From Lachnospiraceae bacterium (GTDB taxonomy: Bacteria > Bacillota_A > Clostridia > Lachnospirales > Lachnospiraceae): a stretch of 9,125 bases of DNA. The notes beneath the pieces are model-generated. The model did not search any database. It saw only the letters and a program-made list of their open reading frames with translations, and was not told where the DNA came from. The position numbers and the translations under genes are program-made. Positions 6,290 to 9,125 of the stretch are shown here, in pieces (the first letter of the stretch is position 1; the number at the start of each line of letters is the position of its first letter). The stretch spans positions 1 through 9,125 of the forward strand of contig JAILPG010000254.1 in assembly GCA_024699595.1 (NCBI GenBank), given 5' to 3'.

Positions 6290-6339
6290 ATCTTGAAACC
6301 TCAACTATCTTCAAGTAATCGAAGAGCTGGTTTATAACT

Positions 6340-6345
6340 ATTATA
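6340..6345 (-). promoter_or_regulatory. Possible -10 box for the repair-like cluster
   Basis: On the minus strand TATAAT lies about 50 bases before the glycosylase ATG, in the divergent gap. I find no convincing -35 box 16-18 bp upstream (the 17-bp position reads CCTGAT), so either the promoter needs an activator or the match is chance. The rest of the 236-bp gap up to the TetR gene holds only that gene's promoter and operators. Confidence 0.35.
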
Positions 6346-6461
6346 CAGTAGTGATCTTCAGCATCAGGAAACAGGATCCCTTTTTAATCATAATTAACAG
6401 ATGGATTCCGGTCAATAATATATACAGTCTTGCTGAGATTTGGTCAGTGAAAAAAACAGGC

Positions 6462-6490
6462 TTGACAAATTCGACAGGCGTGTCTATAAT
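6462..6490 (+). promoter_or_regulatory. Promoter of the tetR-GNAT operon, perfect consensus
   Basis: TTGACA (6462-6467) and TATAAT (6485-6490) are separated by exactly 17 bp. Transcription would start near 6497, giving a leader of about 30 bases with the Shine-Dalgarno GGAGG (6516-6520) six bases before the ATG at 6527. Two palindromes overlap the promoter and the start point, so strong transcription is expected only when the repressor releases. Confidence 0.92.
6471..6486. promoter_or_regulatory. TetR operator O1, overlapping the -10 box
   Basis: TCGACAG, GC, GTGTCTA: an imperfect copy (two mismatched arm positions) of operator O2, with the same 2-bp centre. It lies between the -35 and -10 boxes and runs into the first two bases of TATAAT. 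Its centre is 25 bp from that of O2. Confidence 0.75.
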
Positions 6491-6495
6491 GAAAA

Positions 6496-6511
6496 TCGAC
6501 ACGTGTGTCGA
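6496..6511. promoter_or_regulatory. TetR operator O2, at the transcription start
   Basis: TCGACAC, GT, GTGTCGA: a perfect 7-bp inverted repeat around two bases, ending 15 bp before the tetR ATG and covering the predicted start of transcription. Size and symmetry are right for a TetR-family dimer, so autorepression is likely. Confidence 0.85.
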
Positions 6512-6526
6512 AATTGGAGGGACGCT

Positions 6527-7111
6527 ATGGCAGCTAAAGGTGAAAAAACAAGAGCTTACATTTTAGACGCTTCTTATGCACTGTTTGCTCAAAAGGGCTT
6601 TAAGCAGGTAACCATGAAGGATATATGTGAGATCACCGGTATGAGCAGAGGCGGTTTATACAGTCATTTTTCAAGTACCGGCAGGCTCTTTGAGGCATTG
6701 CTTGAGAAGATCACGTACGAGAATACATTTGACATCGAGGGCGAGATCGATAAAGGCACCCCGGCAGCAGCCATCCTTCGTTCTGCGCTTACGCAAATGC
6801 AGAAAGGGATCAGTCATCCCGAAGATTCTCTGAGCGTCGCAATATATGAGTATGCGCAGTTAAATGAGCCCGGTGAGATCATTAAGCTTAATCATCGTGC
6901 GGAAGAAAAATGGGCAAGGCTCATCAATTACGGAATTAAAACCGGTGAATTTAAAGATGTGGATGTCAGGGAAATAGTCAGTATGATCCTGTATTCATAT
7001 CAGGGACTTCGAATGTGGAGCAGGATAATTCCGATAAAAAAGAAAACTTCAGATCAGATAATAAACCATATCAGAAAACAGCTGATAACAGAAGACGGAA
7101 GGAATAAATGA
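6527..7111 (+). CDS. TetR/AcrR-family transcriptional regulator
   Basis: A 194-residue repressor. The N-terminal DNA-binding domain reads TRAYILDASYALFAQKGFK (8-26), then the helix-turn-helix VTMKDICEITGMSRGGLYSHF (28-48), a textbook TetR pattern. The C-terminal ligand-binding and dimer region (from about residue 60) is diverged and does not reveal the inducer. I use the ATG at 6527 and not the in-frame ATG at 6440: it has GGAGG six bases upstream, and the earlier start would lie upstream of the promoter and code for 29 unrelated residues. Its stop overlaps the start of the GNAT gene (ATGA), so it is the first gene of a two-gene operon that probably controls itself through the two palindromes in its promoter. 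Confidence 0.94.
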   Translation: MAAKGEKTRAYILDASYALFAQKGFKQVTMKDICEITGMSRGGLYSHFSSTGRLFEALLEKITYENTFDIEGEIDKGTPAAAILRSALTQMQKGISHPEDSLSVAIYEYAQLNEPGEIIKLNHRAEEKWARLINYGIKTGEFKDVDVREIVSMILYSYQGLRMWSRIIPIKKKTSDQIINHIRKQLITEDGRNK

Positions 7112-7623
7112 TCAAACTTGTCAGACCTGATAAAGAATTAAAGAACAGCGCGAACGCTTTTAAGCAGGAGTTTTTTACGCATAACGAGAAGACCATAAAC
7201 GGCAGTGAATTACTGGATCAGACGGATGATTATGATGAATGGCTGAAGGCTGTGACAGCCAATACAGACCCTGCTACGGCAGATCCGAATTGGGTTGTTA
7301 CCGACACTTTTTTTGCTCTGGATGAAAACTACAGGATAGTTGGCATCATCGATCTGCGGCATACGCTTAATGATTTTCTGAAAGACTTCGGGAACTGTGG
7401 CTACAGCGTCCGCCCGACCGAAAGAAGAAAAGGCTATGCAACCGAGATGCTGCGACAGATACTTATCACAGCCAAAGAAACCGGTTTATCCGAGTTACAC
7501 CTGTCCGTAGAAAGATCAAACGAACCTTCAATAAAAACCATCATAAAAAACGGTGGTGTTTACGAGCGAAGCTTTGAATATGAAAATGAACCTGCCGATG
7601 TGTATCTTTTCGATTTACGCTAA
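7108..7623 (+). CDS. GNAT-family N-acetyltransferase
   Basis: A 171-residue acetyl-CoA-dependent acetyltransferase of the GCN5-related family. The central strand FFALDENYRIVGIIDLRH (68-85) is followed by the acetyl-CoA loop in VRPTERRKGYATEML (101-115), where RRKGYA (106-111) fits the R/Q-x-x-G-x-G/A signature, and the later NEPSIKTIIKNGG (138-150) is the usual alpha4/beta region. The substrate cannot be read; small amines, antibiotics or peptides are all possible. Its ATG overlaps the TetR stop by 4 bp, so translation is coupled to the regulator, which suggests that the TetR ligand is also its substrate or a related toxic compound. Its 3' end overlaps the opposing GNAT-Nudix gene by 9 bp, with no terminator between them. 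Confidence 0.9.
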   Translation: MIKLVRPDKELKNSANAFKQEFFTHNEKTINGSELLDQTDDYDEWLKAVTANTDPATADPNWVVTDTFFALDENYRIVGIIDLRHTLNDFLKDFGNCGYSVRPTERRKGYATEMLRQILITAKETGLSELHLSVERSNEPSIKTIIKNGGVYERSFEYENEPADVYLFDLR

Positions 7624-8619
7624 AGTTGTTTCTGAGTCGTCCCAAAGCTCATATCGATACCCGTCAGGATTCGCCCTCCTTAGAACAGGTAACTCACGAT
7701 TCGCGATCAGCCTTCCGATCCTCGTCTCGCATCTTTTTTCATATTCAGCAACTGCTTCTTCATAAGTCAGTTTCAATGTGGAAAGGTGAAAATCCTCTAT
7801 CTCATCCTGCATCAGGTTCTTATCACCGAATGATGTAACCTTGCAAAGATAATAGTTATTCAGGTTGTGCCGATGGATCAGGTTGTAATAATCGCTGACA
7901 ACACCGATCTTGCAGACGATCTCTACCTCTGCACCCAACTCCTCTTTAAGCTCACGTTTAATAGCCGTATTCAGATCTTCACCGGGTTCGACTCCTCCGC
8001 CGGAGGTTTCAATAAGTGTCGCTCTTCCGAAATCATCATCCCTTTCGGCGCGCACAAAATAAAAATATCCGTCATTGTCATATACAATAGCCCTTGCTAT
8101 CCTTCTGTCATGATCCGTATATTCAAATGGCCACTCTGTATCCTGAAGCTCGATCAATAATTCTGTTGTCGGGATCTTCTTCACATATACCCTGGACAGT
8201 TCTCCGTTCATGTCCTTCATCTCTGCTTTGAATTCACATCCATATTTCTCATAGAGACCGGTTTCATTTGTCGAGATATAAACTTCTGAGACACCATCTT
8301 TTATCGCAAGCCTTTCTACCTCTTCCATAAGAATCCCAACATAATGATGCCCCCTGTACTTTGGGAACGTATAGACAAATCCCATCCACGGAGTAAGCTC
8401 TGTGGGCTGAATGTCATCTCTTTCAGCGTATGTGCAGAACGAGATCAGTTCATCGCCGTCTGCAAGAAGCAAAACCTTGGAATTCTCACCTGCAGCATCA
8501 AAGAAGGTTCCTTTGCCAAGCAGCTCGTACAGATATGCTGCAGCACCCCAGTCGCCTTTCTTTATTTCATTAAGCCAGTGTTCTTTTTTATCGCTGTCAA
8601 AATAATTGATCACTCTCAT
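7615..8619 (-). CDS. GNAT acetyltransferase-Nudix hydrolase fusion
   Basis: A 334-residue two-domain protein. Residues 1 to about 150 are GNAT-like (VLLLADGDELISFCTY 49-64; MGFVYTFPKYRGHHYVGILMEE 79-100; STNETGLYEKYGCEF 116-130). The acetyl-CoA loop keeps RG but has His92 and Val94 where classical members have Gly. Residues 170-300 are a Nudix domain with a complete box from Gly208 to Ala230 (GGVEPGE ... RELKEELGA; all of Glu214, Arg222, Glu223, Glu226 and Glu227 present), so pyrophosphohydrolase activity on a nucleoside diphosphate derivative is expected. The substrate is unknown. I choose the ATG at 8619, with AAAGGGA six bases upstream; an in-frame ATG at 8727 would add 36 residues that look like leftover of the broken gene behind it. 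Confidence 0.87.
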   Translation of the reverse strand: MRVINYFDSDKKEHWLNEIKKGDWGAAAYLYELLGKGTFFDAAGENSKVLLLADGDELISFCTYAERDDIQPTELTPWMGFVYTFPKYRGHHYVGILMEEVERLAIKDGVSEVYISTNETGLYEKYGCEFKAEMKDMNGELSRVYVKKIPTTELLIELQDTEWPFEYTDHDRRIARAIVYDNDGYFYFVRAERDDDFGRATLIETSGGGVEPGEDLNTAIKRELKEELGAEVEIVCKIGVVSDYYNLIHRHNLNNYYLCKVTSFGDKNLMQDEIEDFHLSTLKLTYEEAVAEYEKRCETRIGRLIANRELPVLRRANPDGYRYELWDDSETTLA

Positions 8620-8659
8620 GAATATCCCTTTGGTTACCGCGCTGATCGTCCGGATTTCT

Positions 8660-8930
8660 TCAGAGACGATTTCCGAAGGCCTCCGCTTTCTCCCAATGAT
8701 CCTGATACAAACTGTCCGGGAAATCATATTCCTCAGGGGGTATGAGTTACCGGAGTATCGAATTTCTTCTTTACCATTTTCACGGAAAAAGAATCCGAAC
8801 TCTCCGTCTTTTCAAGATCGAAGTATTCTTCCGTGGTGTACCTCATCATAATAGGAGTTCCCTTCCATTCTTCCTTGGGCAAGGGAATTATTTTATATTC
8901 ATTCATTATTCCATGTATAATTCGCTTCAT
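8660..8930 (-). pseudogene. Broken GNAT-like acetyltransferase, N-terminal remnant
   Basis: The frame opens at the ATG at 8930 (a second ATG at 8906 is possible) and reads 65 residues before a TGA at 8735-8733. The segment YKIIPLPKEEWKGTPIMMRY (residues 12-31) is what I remember as the N-terminus of a clostridial GNAT subfamily. Dropping one C from the run at 8736-8740 lets the frame continue as HTPEEYDFPDSLYQDHWEKA, ending at another stop at 8660 unless one A of the run at 8670-8672 is also dropped. The remaining acetyltransferase core is absent: the next gene starts at 8619. So this is a truncated, frameshifted remnant of roughly 90 codons. Its start overlaps the stop of the upstream frame as ATGA, a sign that the two were once an operon. 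Confidence 0.6.
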
Positions 8931-9125
8931 AATTCACACACCATAATATATTCTTCGTTGGCTTCTATTCCACGTAGAAGCATGAAACGCACCTCGTTAT
9001 TCTTTTTCCTCCGGAATAGCAATTTTATCCAATCCCCGGATTCATCCTTGTTTTCCCTTTAGGAAATCAATCCTGATTAACGCCTTTCCATTAGGAAGCG
9101 GTGTCCTTGTTTGGATTATCTCTTT
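8927..9125 (-). pseudogene. C-terminal end of an unidentified gene, entering from the right edge, probably frameshifted
   Basis: From base 9125 one frame reads 27 residues (KEIIQTRTPLPNGKALIRID, then FLKGKQG) to a TGA at 9044-9042. A second frame, open from 9055 to its TGA at 8929-8927, reads on with protein-like content (DESGDWIKLLFRRKKNNEV, then LLRGIEANEEYIMVCEL). Removing one G from the GGGAAAA run at 9051-9057 joins them into a single C-terminus of about 65 residues. The stop overlaps the ATG of the next frame (ATGA). I do not recognise the family. A chance open frame cannot be ruled out on this short stretch. Confidence 0.42.

Noticed and set aside
6440..6526. Upstream in-frame start for the TetR gene
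   Set aside because: It lies upstream of the consensus promoter and the predicted transcription start, so it could not be on the transcript; the ATG at 6527 has an ideal GGAGG.
6351..6566. 71-codon plus-strand open frame in the divergent gap
   Set aside because: It starts upstream of the promoter, overlaps the tetR start in another frame and has no recognisable content.
8620..8727. 36-residue N-terminal extension of the GNAT-Nudix protein
   Set aside because: The extension partly matches the reading of the broken GNAT frame after frame correction, and the ATG at 8619 has its own ribosome site and begins where I remember the family beginning.
8344..8745. 133-codon plus-strand open frame, and a similar 106-codon one at 8742-9062
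   Set aside because: Both are antisense to better-supported minus-strand frames and encode no known pattern; Ser/Phe-rich composition is typical of shadows.

Overview
The window looks like a piece of chromosome from a Gram-positive anaerobe of the Clostridia, most likely Lachnospiraceae-like. This is an inference from the gene families: a FeoA/FeoB system with a FeoB-associated small membrane protein, a very short DtxR-type regulator, a YjbR/MGMT fusion, an SPL-type radical SAM protein and GNAT/Nudix proteins. Purine-rich Shine-Dalgarno sites and textbook TTGACA/TATAAT promoters agree with it. I saw no RNA genes, insertion sequences or CRISPR arrays.

Iron block, 1-3097. On the minus strand, feoA, feoB and the start of a FeoB-associated membrane protein (cut by the left edge) form a ferrous-iron uptake operon. 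A divergent gene encodes a 123-residue DtxR-like repressor with DtxR-type iron ligands. The 290-bp region between them holds a consensus promoter for feo. Three GTTAG-N6-CTAAC palindromes lie across it at roughly three-helical-turn spacing, and a fourth palindrome with a 2-bp spacer lies just before the regulator gene. The simplest model is iron-dependent repression of feo with autoregulation. A strong hairpin terminator closes the regulator gene.

Repair block, 3100-6304, minus strand. Four genes run in the order hypoxanthine/uracil-DNA glycosylase, SPL-like radical SAM protein, YjbR-MGMT fusion, NAD-dependent epimerase-like protein. The first three have homologues tied to base repair, and the radical SAM protein ends in a possible sliding-clamp binding peptide. 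The MGMT-like domain keeps the acceptor Cys but has Phe in place of the following His.

Right block, 6462-9125. A TetR regulator and a GNAT acetyltransferase overlap by 4 bp on the plus strand. Their promoter is a perfect consensus sequence with two tandem palindromic operators. Facing them is a GNAT-Nudix fusion whose 3' end overlaps by 9 bp. Behind the fusion, up to the right edge, are two broken reading frames: a GNAT N-terminus and an unidentified C-terminus. Three apparent one-base insertions in homopolymer runs disrupt them, so this is either real gene decay or sequence error.
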